Part shown: positions 38,806 through 48,552 of the stretch, one piece after another
Position numbering within the stretch: position 1 is the first letter of the stretch
Layout of the letters: each line of letters starts with the position of its first letter
From: Paenibacillus antarcticus
GTDB taxonomy: Bacteria > Bacillota > Bacilli > Paenibacillales > Paenibacillaceae
Direction: 5' to 3'
Assembly: GCF_001637225.1 (NCBI RefSeq)
Contig: NZ_LVJI01000006.1
Span: 184,034 to 248,033 of the forward strand
DNA length: 64,000 nt
Notes under the pieces: model-generated
Seen by the model: the letters and a program-made list of their open reading frames with translations, nothing else
Told to the model about the DNA's origin: nothing
Databases searched by the model: none
Program-made: the position numbers and the translations under genes

Positions 38806-38972
38806 AGTTATTTCAATTTAAAGAAGCAGAGAAATTTGAAACAGCTACAAAAGAGATTGAATTTCTTGCGAAATATAGCTTCTGGAAGTATAGTGATTTA
38901 ATATTCTACTTGTTTTACCACTAAAATATCTCTATCATTAATAGAAATAAACAATCATAGAGGAGGAACATC

Positions 38973-39503
38973 ATGAATAAAGCATGGAAAGTTGTAACGG
39001 CAGCAGTATTGTTCAGCAGTGTTGCGTGGGTTGGATCAATTCTGAATACCACAGCAAGCGGTGCAGGAACTATCACTCAACCAGGAACATCCGAGGACCC
39101 AGTGGTCACTAAGAGCTACGTAGATCAGCAAATTCAAAAGGCATTAGGTGGAGGTACAACAATACCTACTCCAACGCCAGTCCCAACACCTACTCCGGTA
39201 CCTACAAATCCAACAGATAACGGAAATTCAAGTGCTGATACACTTGTTGTCGTTAACGTTAAACTGGGTGAAAAGTTGGTAGCTGCTGCAGGGACTGAAT
39301 TTATCGTTCGTAATGGTAAAGCTTTTATATATAGTCCAGACGCAAACGGTGTGCCTGACCTGACTGCTGGTGTAGATATTAAGAATGGACAACCCGTAGT
39401 AACGAATCATTTATTATCCTTCCCAAGAGAAGGACGGGGTATTACGGTTCAAGATAAATATGGTTTAGTTGTTATGGTGCGTGGTGGATATTCCATTCAA
39501 TAA
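38973..39503 (+). CDS. Exported protein of unknown function with Pro-Thr linker
   Basis: The 176-residue protein has a signal peptide or N-terminal anchor (about residues 4-28), a short VTKSYVDQQIQKAL helix, a linker of PTPTPVPTPTP repeats (about residues 63-78) and a compact C-terminal domain of about 95 residues (VVVNVKLGEKLVAAAGTEFI to the end). I do not recognise the C-terminal domain. The ATG follows a strong AGAGGAGGAAC site. The design suggests a secreted or wall-associated protein. It lies between the RadC remnant and a spore protein gene. Confidence 0.65.
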   Translation: MNKAWKVVTAAVLFSSVAWVGSILNTTASGAGTITQPGTSEDPVVTKSYVDQQIQKALGGGTTIPTPTPVPTPTPVPTNPTDNGNSSADTLVVVNVKLGEKLVAAAGTEFIVRNGKAFIYSPDANGVPDLTAGVDIKNGQPVVTNHLLSFPREGRGITVQDKYGLVVMVRGGYSIQ

Positions 39504-39611
39504 TGCTTATGCCTTATTATTGCCATTAGTAGCAAACATTTATACGTGTAATTAGAATGAAAATGTAAATAATACTCTTGCAAGTACATCATGCAGGAGG
39601 TGCTCATTATA

Positions 39612-39884
39612 ATGGCAAGAAATAATCGGACGGTTGTACCGGCGAGTCGGAAGATGATTGATCAGATGAAATATGAAATAGCTGCGGAGTTTGGACTGAA
39701 TGTAGGTAGCTATGGTAGTACAGCTGGAATGGACACTGAATTTGGTTCTGATCTTGGAGCAGTTGGAGGTTATTCTAATCATGGACGTGCAAGCTGGGGC
39801 CATCTAACATCAAGAGAGAATGGTTCGGTGGGTGGAGAAATTACGAAACGATTAATTCGTCAAGCTGAGCAAAGTTTCATATAA
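39612..39884 (+). CDS. Alpha/beta-type small acid-soluble spore protein with an insert
   Basis: The N-terminal MIDQMKYEIAAEFGL and C-terminal SRENGSVGGEITKRLIRQAEQ blocks are the two DNA-binding conserved parts of alpha/beta SASPs, which coat and protect spore DNA. In typical SASPs these blocks are separated by about ten residues. Here about 33 Gly/Ser-rich residues lie between them (GSTAGMDTEFGSDLG and so on), making the protein 90 residues long. ATG 39612 follows AGGAGGTGC (39595-39603); the upstream in-frame codons are unlikely. Transcription by sigma-G is expected, but I could not find a convincing promoter. Confidence 0.85.
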   Translation: MARNNRTVVPASRKMIDQMKYEIAAEFGLNVGSYGSTAGMDTEFGSDLGAVGGYSNHGRASWGHLTSRENGSVGGEITKRLIRQAEQSFI

Positions 39885-39959
39885 AAAATATACTTCATTA
39901 TATATCATAGATCACAGCAATGTGAACGCTATTATGTTATAGGTGCTGATGTGGAATCA

Positions 39960-39988
39960 TTGACACCGTTTGACAAATAAGTTAATAT
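39960..39988 (+). promoter_or_regulatory. Sigma-A promoter of metK
   Basis: A perfect TTGACA (39960-39965) is spaced 17 bases from TAATAT (39983-39988, four of six). Initiation is expected near 39995, giving a leader of about 65 bases that includes the terminator hairpin at 40009. Confidence 0.65.
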
Positions 39989-40008
39989 GACCATTGAGGA
40001 TTGTAAGC

Positions 40009-40041
40009 AACCTTTTCCAATTGGAAAAGGTTCATTTTTTT
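40009..40041 (+). terminator. Terminator/attenuator hairpin in the metK leader
   Basis: AACCTTTTCC (40009-40018) and GGAAAAGGTT (40023-40032) form a perfect 10-bp stem with an AATT loop, followed by CA and seven Ts. Only 19 bases separate the T-run from the metK ATG, so no promoter fits in between and metK transcripts must read through. No S-box (SAM-I) aptamer was found upstream. Confidence 0.8.
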
Positions 40042-40060
40042 CTTATTGGGAGGTTACATT

Positions 40061-41263
40061 ATGTCAATTAAAGGACGTCATCTGTTTACATCTGAGTCCG
40101 TTACCGAAGGACATCCAGATAAAATATGCGACCAGATTTCTGATGCTGTGTTGGATGCATTCTTGGCGAACGATCCAAATGCACGCGTTGCGTGTGAAGT
40201 AGCTGTAGCTACGGGATTAGTTCTAGTCATTGGGGAAATTAGTACGAATTCTGACTATGTTGATATTCCATCCATCGTTAGAAACACAATTAAGGAAATT
40301 GGATACACACGTGCTAAATATGGTTTTGACTATAATACATGTGCTGTACTTACTTCATTGAATGAACAATCTGCAGATATAGCTCAAGGTGTAAATGCAG
40401 CGATAGAAAACCGTGATCTTGATCAAATGGATAAGGAAACGGCAGATATCGGCGCAGGAGACCAAGGATTAATGTTTGGTTTTGCAACGAATGAGACACC
40501 AGAACTTATGCCACTTCCTATCGCACTAGCACATCGTATTTCACGTCAACTCTCAGCTGTACGTAAAGATGGTACGCTAGATTATTTGCGTCCAGATGGA
40601 AAGACACAAGTGACGATTGAATATATAGATGATAAGCCAGTACGAGTGGATACGATCGTTGTATCTACACAACATGCTGAAGAAATAACATTAGAGCAGA
40701 TTCAAGCTGATATTAGAGAACACGTGATTCTTCCTGTTGTTCCTGAAGCATTGCTCGATGAGAATACTAAATACTTCATCAACCCAACAGGGCGGTTCGT
40801 TATTGGAGGTCCACAAGGGGATGCAGGTCTAACTGGACGTAAGATCATCGTTGATACATACGGTGGTTATGCACGTCATGGAGGCGGAGCATTCTCTGGT
40901 AAGGATCCTACAAAAGTAGACCGTTCAGCAGCTTATGCAGCACGTTACGTTGCTAAGAACCTTGTAGCAGCTGGTCTTGCAGATAAATGTGAGATTCAAT
41001 TGGCTTATGCCATTGGTGTAGCTACGCCGGTATCGATTAATGTAGATACTTATGGTACGGGTAAAGTGAGTGAAGAGAAGTTAGTGGAGCTAATCCAGAA
41101 GAACTTTGATCTTCGCCCAGCAGGCATCATTAATATGCTTGATTTACGTCGTCCGATTTATCAACAAACAGCAGCTTATGGACATTTCGGTCGTACGGAT
41201 CTAGATGTACCTTGGGAGCAAGTCGACAAAGCGGATCTATTGAAAGAACAAGCCGGACTGTAA
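40061..41263 (+). CDS. metK: S-adenosylmethionine synthetase
   Basis: The 400-residue enzyme has the MetK motifs: [22 protein letters not shown] with the N-terminal His and metal Asp, [10 protein letters not shown], and the P-loop-like [18 protein letters not shown]. It makes S-adenosylmethionine from ATP and methionine in the cytoplasm. ATG 40061 follows TTGGGAGG (40046-40053), giving [14 protein letters not shown]. It is a single-gene unit with a leader hairpin and a 3' terminator. In many Firmicutes metK is controlled by an S-box; that is not visible here. Confidence 0.97.
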   Translation: MSIKGRHLFTSESVTEGHPDKICDQISDAVLDAFLANDPNARVACEVAVATGLVLVIGEISTNSDYVDIPSIVRNTIKEIGYTRAKYGFDYNTCAVLTSLNEQSADIAQGVNAAIENRDLDQMDKETADIGAGDQGLMFGFATNETPELMPLPIALAHRISRQLSAVRKDGTLDYLRPDGKTQVTIEYIDDKPVRVDTIVVSTQHAEEITLEQIQADIREHVILPVVPEALLDENTKYFINPTGRFVIGGPQGDAGLTGRKIIVDTYGGYARHGGGAFSGKDPTKVDRSAAYAARYVAKNLVAAGLADKCEIQLAYAIGVATPVSINVDTYGTGKVSEEKLVELIQKNFDLRPAGIINMLDLRRPIYQQTAAYGHFGRTDLDVPWEQVDKADLLKEQAGL

Positions 41264-41280
41264 GTGTAACGGTTTGAAAT

Positions 41281-41323
41281 AAAGCGGATATCTTTTCCCT
41301 TGAGGGAAGGATATCCGCTTTTT
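41281..41323 (+). terminator. Intrinsic terminator after metK
   Basis: AAAGCGGATATC (41281-41292) pairs with GATATCCGCTTT (41310-41321), with an inner TCCC/GGGA stem, and Ts follow. The rest of the gap to 41556 shows no gene; a TATACT at 41437 and a TTGACC at 41468 are possible promoter parts without good partners. Confidence 0.92.
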
Positions 41324-41556
41324 GTGTATTTATATATTATTAATCACATGGGTGCAAATCAACGGAGCTAGAATCATTAGGGTTCCCTTGATCAATTACC
41401 ACCTCTATGGCAATAGGAGATCTATTCTATCAATATTATACTGCGGTTTCTAAACTTGTAAGCACATTTGACCGTTAATATATGTAGGTATGTCCACGAA
41501 GATAGAGCGACAAGAATTTATACATAGAAGGCTTAATTGAAAGGGGAACGTAAGGA

Positions 41557-44500
41557 ATGAGAAAGAAGATTTCAATGGGAATTGTATTAATGCTGGTGGT
41601 GAATATGTTACTTGGAGCAATGGTGCCCGTAGCTGGAGCAGCAGCTGGGGGGAATCCGATTGTAATAACGATGCTACCAACGGATGGAACAAAAGGGGTC
41701 CCGGTAGATACGAAGCTAATTCAATTGGCATTTGATCGAAATGTGAAATTGAGCGACGGTGAAATTGAAGTGTCGGTTGATAAAGGTGCAGCTGTAGTGA
41801 CTCAGACCATCACGCCGCAACCCTATGTTATACGCGGGTATGATGTAACAATACCTTCTAACACGTTAGTCAACGGTACTACTTATCATGTGAAGATAAA
41901 AGCTGGTACATTTGTAGAGGCAAGCACAGGGCTTAATCCAAATGAAGAATTTGATATGTCATTTACTACGCTTTCGGCCCAAGGTAGTATAACGCAGCCT
42001 GTGATTAGCGTAAGAACTCCGGAACTTGGTAAGATCGTTAGTGGAGATTCGACGAATTTGAAGGTAACTTTTGATAAGACGGTTGTTAAGAATACGGGAT
42101 CGGTGTCCGTTATTCGGGCGTCCGATAACCAGATTGTATCGAAAAAGTCCGTAGAAGACCCTTCCATAACGATAGATAGCATTGACAACAAAACAGCATC
42201 TTGGACAGTTACTGGGCTGATACCTGGTGAAAGGTATTATGTGTTAATCGACAGTGGTGCGTTCAAGGACATAGACGACCATCTGTTTGCGGGTATTAAT
42301 AGTGCTCAGGAATGGTATTTCAATGTTAAGGGAAATCCGGTGGTATGGGATGTTACGGTTCCTACAGTACCAGCTGCAAATGTAACAGGTATTGCAACTA
42401 CAGGTAGCATTTCATTGAACTTCAGTCGTCCGGTATATCCAGATAAGGGAATAATCTTTCTGGAGACGGAAGGGAAGCTTGTAAAGGGGTTTGATGTGAC
42501 TTCATCTGATGTGAAGGGTGGGGGGACAAATAAGATAACACTTACGCTGCCAACGAATATGTCTTACAACAAGACATATACGGTTACTGTACTCGACGGA
42601 TCTTTTAAAGATAGTGATAACAATGCTCCGTTGAAAAAGGTTTGGTCCTTCACGACTGGAACAACAACGTCGACTGTATTGACATTGAGTTCATTGTCTC
42701 CCACCGACCGAAGTACTAATAATGATATTACAACAAGCATTGTAGCTACGTTCAACCGAAATATAGCAATACAGAATGCTTCGGGCGTTACACTTAAGAA
42801 ACAAGGTACGACGACAGCTATTCCTGCTTCGTTCATTACTTCAGGTAAGCAATTAATAATCAGACCATCTGCTAATCTTCAAGAGGGAACGACATATTAT
42901 GTCGATATAACAAACGGTGCAATTACAGATCTTGCGACAGGTGAGTTATTTGTAGGGCTTAGTGGTACGTCAAGTTGGACTTTCCAGACGAAGGTATCCG
43001 ACACGACAGTGCCAGTCATTCAGAGCGCAACGATGTATAGTAATTCAGTTATTCGTCTTCAGTACAATAAAACGTTGGATTCCTCGATCAATCTGTTGAC
43101 GTCCAGTTTCAACGTGACTGTGAACGGTGAGACGCGTTCACTCAGCAATGCCTATGTTTCTGGTGAGAGTGTATATGTCACACTGGTCACAGGGGTGGCT
43201 GTTGGACAGGTCGTGCGAATTACTTACACTGGAAACAGTGTCAGACCTATACAGGATTTGTCTAAGAATATAGCAGCATCGCTATCTAGTAAGGAAGTGA
43301 CGAACGGTATAGATACGGTGTTACCGAAACCGACCGACGGATACGTATCGGGAAGTACGCTAACGCTAACTTTTAGCGAAAGTCTCAAGAGTCTTTCCAA
43401 TAGTAGTTATGCGTATGATCAATTTTCAGTAGAGACGGATGGATATTCGAAAGGGATAAGTAGCATTTATCAGAGCGGACGAACGGTTACGTTATATTTG
43501 TCTAGCTCAGTATCTAATGGGGAAATCGTGAAAGTATCCTATTCACCAGGATCTTACCCATTGCAGGATTATCGGGGACAGAATATTTCTGCGTTTAATG
43601 ATTATTTTGTAAGGAATGCATATGATACGAAACCTCCTGAATTAACCGGGATCGAAGGAAATAGCAATAAAGTGATACTTACTTACAATGAAGCGTTGAA
43701 GACAAGTACCATCCCGATGAAGAGTCAATTCTCAGTACTGGTCAATAACTCACCAGTATATGTGACGAATGTGGAGATCGTGTCCAATCAGGTATTCCTT
43801 ACACTCGCGTCTTCTTTTACTGCGGATCAAGGTGTGACGTTATCATATATATCTGGCGTCGGTGGCATTGCGGATTTGAACGGAAATCTGGCGGGATATA
43901 TCAATCTTCAACCCATCAATTATAGCTTGGTGACAGAAGGAATACGTTCAGCTACCGTTCGAGGCGATACGATCACGGTCGTATATAATAAGACGTTGAA
44001 AGCAATATCGGATCTTTCGATCTCTCAGTTCGGTGTATTAGTAAACCAGTCTAATCGTGGTATACAGACTGCAACAGTTAGTGGGGATACCGTTACCCTA
44101 AAGCTAAGCTCGCCAGTTACTTCGGGTCAAGTCGTTCTATTATCTTATAAAATAGGTGCTACGCCACTGAATGATAATCAGGGGAATGTTATTAAAGCCT
44201 ACAGCAATATGTCAGTTCAGAATTTAAGCGGTACGGCGACGACAACAGACGGTGTTGTTCAACCTGACTACGTTAAGTCCATGTCTTCGGGGGATTTTGG
44301 TAAAGGGGGCTATCTGCTAAATTCGGATGCGGCACAGTCGTCGGAGAGTCGTTCTCGAAGTGGTCAGAGTATTAGGAAATACACGCTCGACCATGCGAAG
44401 GTACTTGGCGGCCTGAAATTTACATCTAATAATAACGTGAGCAAGATGCTTGTCTTTGAGGTTCCTTCAACTGAAAATGCAGCGGAAGTCGATATTCCGT

Positions 44501-45546
44501 TGAGTGCATTAATGGAAGTGTACAGTATGGGGAAAAGCACCTCTTTCGCGGTGCGGTACAAGGATGTTATGTACGATCTCCCAATGGACAAGATGGCGTA
44601 TACAGAAATAGCACGTGCATTAGGAACATCTTCGTTAAGCTATGTTTATATGAAAGTCCAGATGGAATCGATACCTAGAGCCCGATTGACTACGGCAACC
44701 TCGTACAATGGTGTTACGACGAACCCTCTGGCAGATCCGATAGAATTGCATATTACGGCACACAACGGATCAACCTCTTCAGGTGTTGGAGAAATTGCAC
44801 ATACGGGTCAACTTTATTTCCGAGCATCAAGTACTGTGGCATCGACCAAGCAGGTATCATTGGTCAAGTACAATGTAGCGTCGGGTACCCCTTCATATGT
44901 ACCATCAAGTGTAATCGGTAGCCCAACAGCCATGTTGTTCAGTGGTAAGGTAACTGGGAATTCTGTCATTGGACCAGCAATTGGATACAGCTTTTACTCG
45001 GATACAATGAAGCACTGGGCTAATGAAGCTATATCTGAGCTATCTGAGAAATTAATTGTGGAGTCACGCTCGAGCTCAGGTGGTAAGTTCGAACCGGATA
45101 AATCTATTACACGAGCGGAATTCGCTGTATTCATTGCGAAAGGACTAGGCCTGTCTGGAGAAGAAACAAGTCGTTTCCCTGATGTAACATCGGGTACCAC
45201 CGGAGCATATATCGGGGCTGCAGCAAAGGCAGGAATTATTACAGGTAACTCTGACGGAACGTTCAAGCCGAACAGCAACGTCACACGTGAGCAAATGGCC
45301 TTAATGATGGTACGGGCTATGGAGTATGCTGGGCCTAGTATCTCTCTTAACGGAACGTCAGCTCAGACATTAGCAAGATTTAAGGACGCTTCGAAAGTTC
45401 AATCCAAAGATTTAGTAGCAAAAGCCGTGAAGGAAGGTATCATTCAAGGCATCACGATCAACACATTCCAGCCACAAGGGAATGCAACCCGCGCACAAGC
45501 TGCGGTCATGTTGAAACGTGTCTTAGATAAATTGAAATACTTATAG
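41557..45546 (+). CDS. Large exported protein with Ig-like/SwmB-type repeats and C-terminal SLH domains
   Basis: The 1329-residue protein has a signal peptide (MRKKISMGIVLMLVV, cleavage near VAGA, residue 28). Three Ig-like Big_5-type domains follow (to about residue 475), then four repeats of about 100 residues (about 480-905) with a LTYNK(A/T)L and V(R/K)(I/V)(S/T)Y pattern typical of SwmB domains. A unique region follows, and three SLH domains close the protein (TMKHWANEAISEL, ITRAEFAVFIAKGLGL, VTREQMALMMVRAMEYA and ATRAQAAVMLKRVL). It is probably a surface protein held by pyruvylated polymer. ATG 41557 follows AAAGGGGAACG. No catalytic motif was seen. Confidence 0.85.
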   Translation: MRKKISMGIVLMLVVNMLLGAMVPVAGAAAGGNPIVITMLPTDGTKGVPVDTKLIQLAFDRNVKLSDGEIEVSVDKGAAVVTQTITPQPYVIRGYDVTIPSNTLVNGTTYHVKIKAGTFVEASTGLNPNEEFDMSFTTLSAQGSITQPVISVRTPELGKIVSGDSTNLKVTFDKTVVKNTGSVSVIRASDNQIVSKKSVEDPSITIDSIDNKTASWTVTGLIPGERYYVLIDSGAFKDIDDHLFAGINSAQEWYFNVKGNPVVWDVTVPTVPAANVTGIATTGSISLNFSRPVYPDKGIIFLETEGKLVKGFDVTSSDVKGGGTNKITLTLPTNMSYNKTYTVTVLDGSFKDSDNNAPLKKVWSFTTGTTTSTVLTLSSLSPTDRSTNNDITTSIVATFNRNIAIQNASGVTLKKQGTTTAIPASFITSGKQLIIRPSANLQEGTTYYVDITNGAITDLATGELFVGLSGTSSWTFQTKVSDTTVPVIQSATMYSNSVIRLQYNKTLDSSINLLTSSFNVTVNGETRSLSNAYVSGESVYVTLVTGVAVGQVVRITYTGNSVRPIQDLSKNIAASLSSKEVTNGIDTVLPKPTDGYVSGSTLTLTFSESLKSLSNSSYAYDQFSVETDGYSKGISSIYQSGRTVTLYLSSSVSNGEIVKVSYSPGSYPLQDYRGQNISAFNDYFVRNAYDTKPPELTGIEGNSNKVILTYNEALKTSTIPMKSQFSVLVNNSPVYVTNVEIVSNQVFLTLASSFTADQGVTLSYISGVGGIADLNGNLAGYINLQPINYSLVTEGIRSATVRGDTITVVYNKTLKAISDLSISQFGVLVNQSNRGIQTATVSGDTVTLKLSSPVTSGQVVLLSYKIGATPLNDNQGNVIKAYSNMSVQNLSGTATTTDGVVQPDYVKSMSSGDFGKGGYLLNSDAAQSSESRSRSGQSIRKYTLDHAKVLGGLKFTSNNNVSKMLVFEVPSTENAAEVDIPLSALMEVYSMGKSTSFAVRYKDVMYDLPMDKMAYTEIARALGTSSLSYVYMKVQMESIPRARLTTATSYNGVTTNPLADPIELHITAHNGSTSSGVGEIAHTGQLYFRASSTVASTKQVSLVKYNVASGTPSYVPSSVIGSPTAMLFSGKVTGNSVIGPAIGYSFYSDTMKHWANEAISELSEKLIVESRSSSGGKFEPDKSITRAEFAVFIAKGLGLSGEETSRFPDVTSGTTGAYIGAAAKAGIITGNSDGTFKPNSNVTREQMALMMVRAMEYAGPSISLNGTSAQTLARFKDASKVQSKDLVAKAVKEGIIQGITINTFQPQGNATRAQAAVMLKRVLDKLKYL

Positions 45547-45564
45547 GAAGTAAAGAATAGAAAC

Positions 45565-45604
45565 AAACACCCATGACCATTGAAGTGGTTTTGGGTGTTT
45601 TTTT
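45565..45604 (+). terminator. Intrinsic terminator after the third SLH gene
   Basis: AAACACCCA (45565-45573) pairs with TGGGTGTTT (45592-45600), with an inner GACCA/TGGTT stem, and Ts follow. Confidence 0.9.
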
Positions 45605-45776
45605 GCGTTTATTGTTAATCATTGGTGAAGTCAATTTGCAAGGTTATAGAACAAATTGGCGAATTATCGTAACTTTTCCTCTTAAAAGTAGTCTATTATA
45701 TGTAACCTATTTTAATTTTCGTTAATTTGACGTACAAATATATGATTTCGCTAACAAGATGGGAGATTAATCATTC

Positions 45777-48494
45777 ATGAACAGAAACGTACAACAAATG
45801 CAGAACAAAGTGGCAATTTTAAAGGGGAAGAAGTGGATTGTCGTAACATTGGCAGGTCTATTATGGATTGCGCCTATTGTAGGAGAAGGACTTTCATTAC
45901 CAGGTTCAACGCAAGGATCAGTAGCTAACGCAGCATCTACATCTGTCAAAAAGCTCGGAGAAGAGATTATTACATCCGGAGCTATCCTATACAAATATCA
46001 ATTTTCTTCGACACGTTCTGGTAAACAAGCGACTGCACTCGCGGATGTGATCCGAGTGGATCTGAAGAATTCAAATGTGAAAATCGATGCTATGAATGGT
46101 GTAGCTAGCAAGTTCACAACAAGACAAAGCACACAAGCTATGGCCAAAGAAAATGGAGCCGTAGCTGCAGTGAATGGCGATTATTACATTACAAGTGGTC
46201 CTGGAGCGCAATGGGCACCATTGGGTGGTCAAATAACGAATGGTGTATTGATGACTACACCTGCAGATTTGAAAGGTATGTATTCGTATACCGTGTCTAA
46301 AGACGGGAAACCGATGATTGATGAGTATGCTTTTAAAGGATCTGTAACGGCACAAGATGGTTCGGTATTCCCTCTATCAGGAATTAATAAGACGACATAC
46401 ACGCCGGAAGGCACGAGTTCCGCTTACAGTCATTTGAATGCGATGTATATGTATACAAGTAACTGGAAATCATTAGATCGTCCTAGTGGTAGTTCGACGA
46501 CTGCGACTGAAATTCTTGTACAGAATGGAATCATTACACAAGTATCTTATAAAGCTCCATTGAGTATATCTGTACCAGAGGATGGCTATATTCTTCGTGC
46601 ACACGGAACAGCTGCTGAATTTGCCAATACGCACTTTGTCATCGGCCAGCCAGTGAATGTAAGTTCTTCGCTCTTATCAGAGACGACAGGTCAACAGGTT
46701 GATCCTGCAAGTCTACAAATGATGATCGGTGGACATACGCTTCTTGTCAACGGAGGGAAGGCATCTGCGTTCACTAGAGATGTAGCAAGTATTGGAGGTT
46801 ATCGTGCTCGAACAGCACTTGGATATTCACAGGATGGGCGATATGCCTACATTGTGACTGCAGAGGATAATAGCAATAGCTCAGGTATGTCATTACCCGA
46901 ACTTCAAGCATTTATGGTGAACATCGGCGTATGGAAAGGGATGAATCTAGATGGTGGTGGATCCACTACGATGGTAACTCGCCCTTTAGCTGAGAATAAC
47001 GCGACACTTACGTTTAATACGGAATATGGTACGACGCAGCGAAGTATTGTCAATTCTCTTGGTGTATTTAGTACGGCACCCAAGGGAGAATTGTTAGGAT
47101 TTAAAATAAGCGGAAGTGGGGCACTATTAATCGGCCAAGAGAGTTCTTATAGCCTGAAAGGGTATGATACTTATTATAACCCGATTGATTCGTCACAGAT
47201 CAGCCCTACGTGGACGTCTAGCAATGGTAATGTCAAAGTAAGTGGAGGCAAGATCATTGGGGTTCAACCGGGTACAGCGACGATTACAGCAGTTAGCGGG
47301 TCAGCTAAGGTAAGTACGAAAGTTACCGTTCTAGGAGCAGATGAGCTGACAAGTCTGACTGCAGCGAATTCAACAGGTTCATTGACAGCAGGTACAACGG
47401 TATCTATTCCTGTGACGGCTGTGACGAAGAGTGGAGAAAGTATTAAGATTCCTGCTAGCTCTTTGAAATGGGAGTTCGTTGGGTTTAAGGGGAATGTACA
47501 AAATGATACGTTAACCGTAACTTCCGTTAATGCGAATGCGAAGGTCGGTTATGCTATTGGTCGATATAATGGGTTCAGCACCGTAGTAGTTCTGTCTGAG
47601 GCTGGTAATAGCATGTGGGAGAACTTCGAGAATGTTAGTTATCCAATTCAATTCACTAGTAATTTGAGCGAAGTGAAAGGTTCGGCTACCATTACCCAAG
47701 GAACGGGCGATCATTCGAAATCTAAAGTGATGACCCTTCAATATGATATGACACAAGGACTCGGCAAAATGTATGCTTACGCGCAATTAAATGGAACTGT
47801 AGGGAAGGAAGTTTCTGCGACTGCCACTACAATGTCAGTGGATGTACAAGGGGATAAGAGTCTGAATTGGCTTCGCGCAGAGCTTACGGATAAGTCAGGT
47901 AAGACGATCTATGTGGATCTTGCGAAGGTGATTGATTGGGAAGGTTGGAAGACGCTTAATGTTGATCTAAGTGGACTGAATATTCAATATCCAGCTCAGC
48001 TGAAACGATTCTATGTTGTAAATGTGGAAGAAGGACAGGATGAACGTGCATTGACTGGAACAGTTGCTTTTGACAATATTCAGTTCATGATCCCATCATT
48101 ATCTGGCGATGCAAGTCTTCCGCAAGCACAAGCAGTCATGACCATTGGTCAGAAATCGATGACCGTTAACGGAACTAAGAAGACCATGGACGTTGCACCG
48201 ATCGTTCAAAATAACAGTACGTATGTACCGATTCGTTATGTTGTCGATGCATTTGGAGGAAGCGCGAACTGGGACGCTGCTAATCAGAGAATTACAGTGT
48301 TACGCGGTGCGAAATTATTAGATCTTACAGTGAATAAGAAAGAATTCATTCTTAATGGTAAACGTTCTAGTGCTATAGTAGCACCCATCGTGAAACAAAG
48401 TAGAACATTAGTCCCTCTTAGGTTAGTTTCCGAACAATTAGGTCTAAAAGTTACGTGGAATCAGTTCACGAAGACCATCACAATTGATTCGTGA
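45777..48494 (+). CDS. Exported phosphodiester glycosidase-like protein with stalk domain
   Basis: The 905-residue protein has a signal peptide (hydrophobic residues 20-40, cleavage near ANA). The first 430 residues carry a NAGPA/phosphodiester-glycosidase domain; visible marks are AAVNGDYYI, the RARTALGYSQDGRYAYIVTAED block and MNLDGGGSTTMV. A Big_2-type Ig domain follows (about 455-525), then a beta region that may bind carbohydrate. Last come two 'copper amine oxidase N-terminal'/stalk repeats (about 785-905) with the TYVPIRYVVDAFG and TLVPLRLVSEQLG motifs. It may act on wall or capsule phosphodiesters; the substrate cannot be told. The ATG follows TGGGAGA. It ends 58 bases before degS. 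Confidence 0.82.
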   Translation: MNRNVQQMQNKVAILKGKKWIVVTLAGLLWIAPIVGEGLSLPGSTQGSVANAASTSVKKLGEEIITSGAILYKYQFSSTRSGKQATALADVIRVDLKNSNVKIDAMNGVASKFTTRQSTQAMAKENGAVAAVNGDYYITSGPGAQWAPLGGQITNGVLMTTPADLKGMYSYTVSKDGKPMIDEYAFKGSVTAQDGSVFPLSGINKTTYTPEGTSSAYSHLNAMYMYTSNWKSLDRPSGSSTTATEILVQNGIITQVSYKAPLSISVPEDGYILRAHGTAAEFANTHFVIGQPVNVSSSLLSETTGQQVDPASLQMMIGGHTLLVNGGKASAFTRDVASIGGYRARTALGYSQDGRYAYIVTAEDNSNSSGMSLPELQAFMVNIGVWKGMNLDGGGSTTMVTRPLAENNATLTFNTEYGTTQRSIVNSLGVFSTAPKGELLGFKISGSGALLIGQESSYSLKGYDTYYNPIDSSQISPTWTSSNGNVKVSGGKIIGVQPGTATITAVSGSAKVSTKVTVLGADELTSLTAANSTGSLTAGTTVSIPVTAVTKSGESIKIPASSLKWEFVGFKGNVQNDTLTVTSVNANAKVGYAIGRYNGFSTVVVLSEAGNSMWENFENVSYPIQFTSNLSEVKGSATITQGTGDHSKSKVMTLQYDMTQGLGKMYAYAQLNGTVGKEVSATATTMSVDVQGDKSLNWLRAELTDKSGKTIYVDLAKVIDWEGWKTLNVDLSGLNIQYPAQLKRFYVVNVEEGQDERALTGTVAFDNIQFMIPSLSGDASLPQAQAVMTIGQKSMTVNGTKKTMDVAPIVQNNSTYVPIRYVVDAFGGSANWDAANQRITVLRGAKLLDLTVNKKEFILNGKRSSAIVAPIVKQSRTLVPLRLVSEQLGLKVTWNQFTKTITIDS

Positions 48495-48552
48495 TATGTT
48501 ATGATATGGAGTAGTGAATGAACATTGAAGTAAGAAATGGAGTAACACTTGA

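Noticed and set aside
39885..40060. SAM-I (S-box) riboswitch before metK
   Set aside because: The leader after the promoter is too short and lacks the conserved S-box words; only the terminator hairpin is present.
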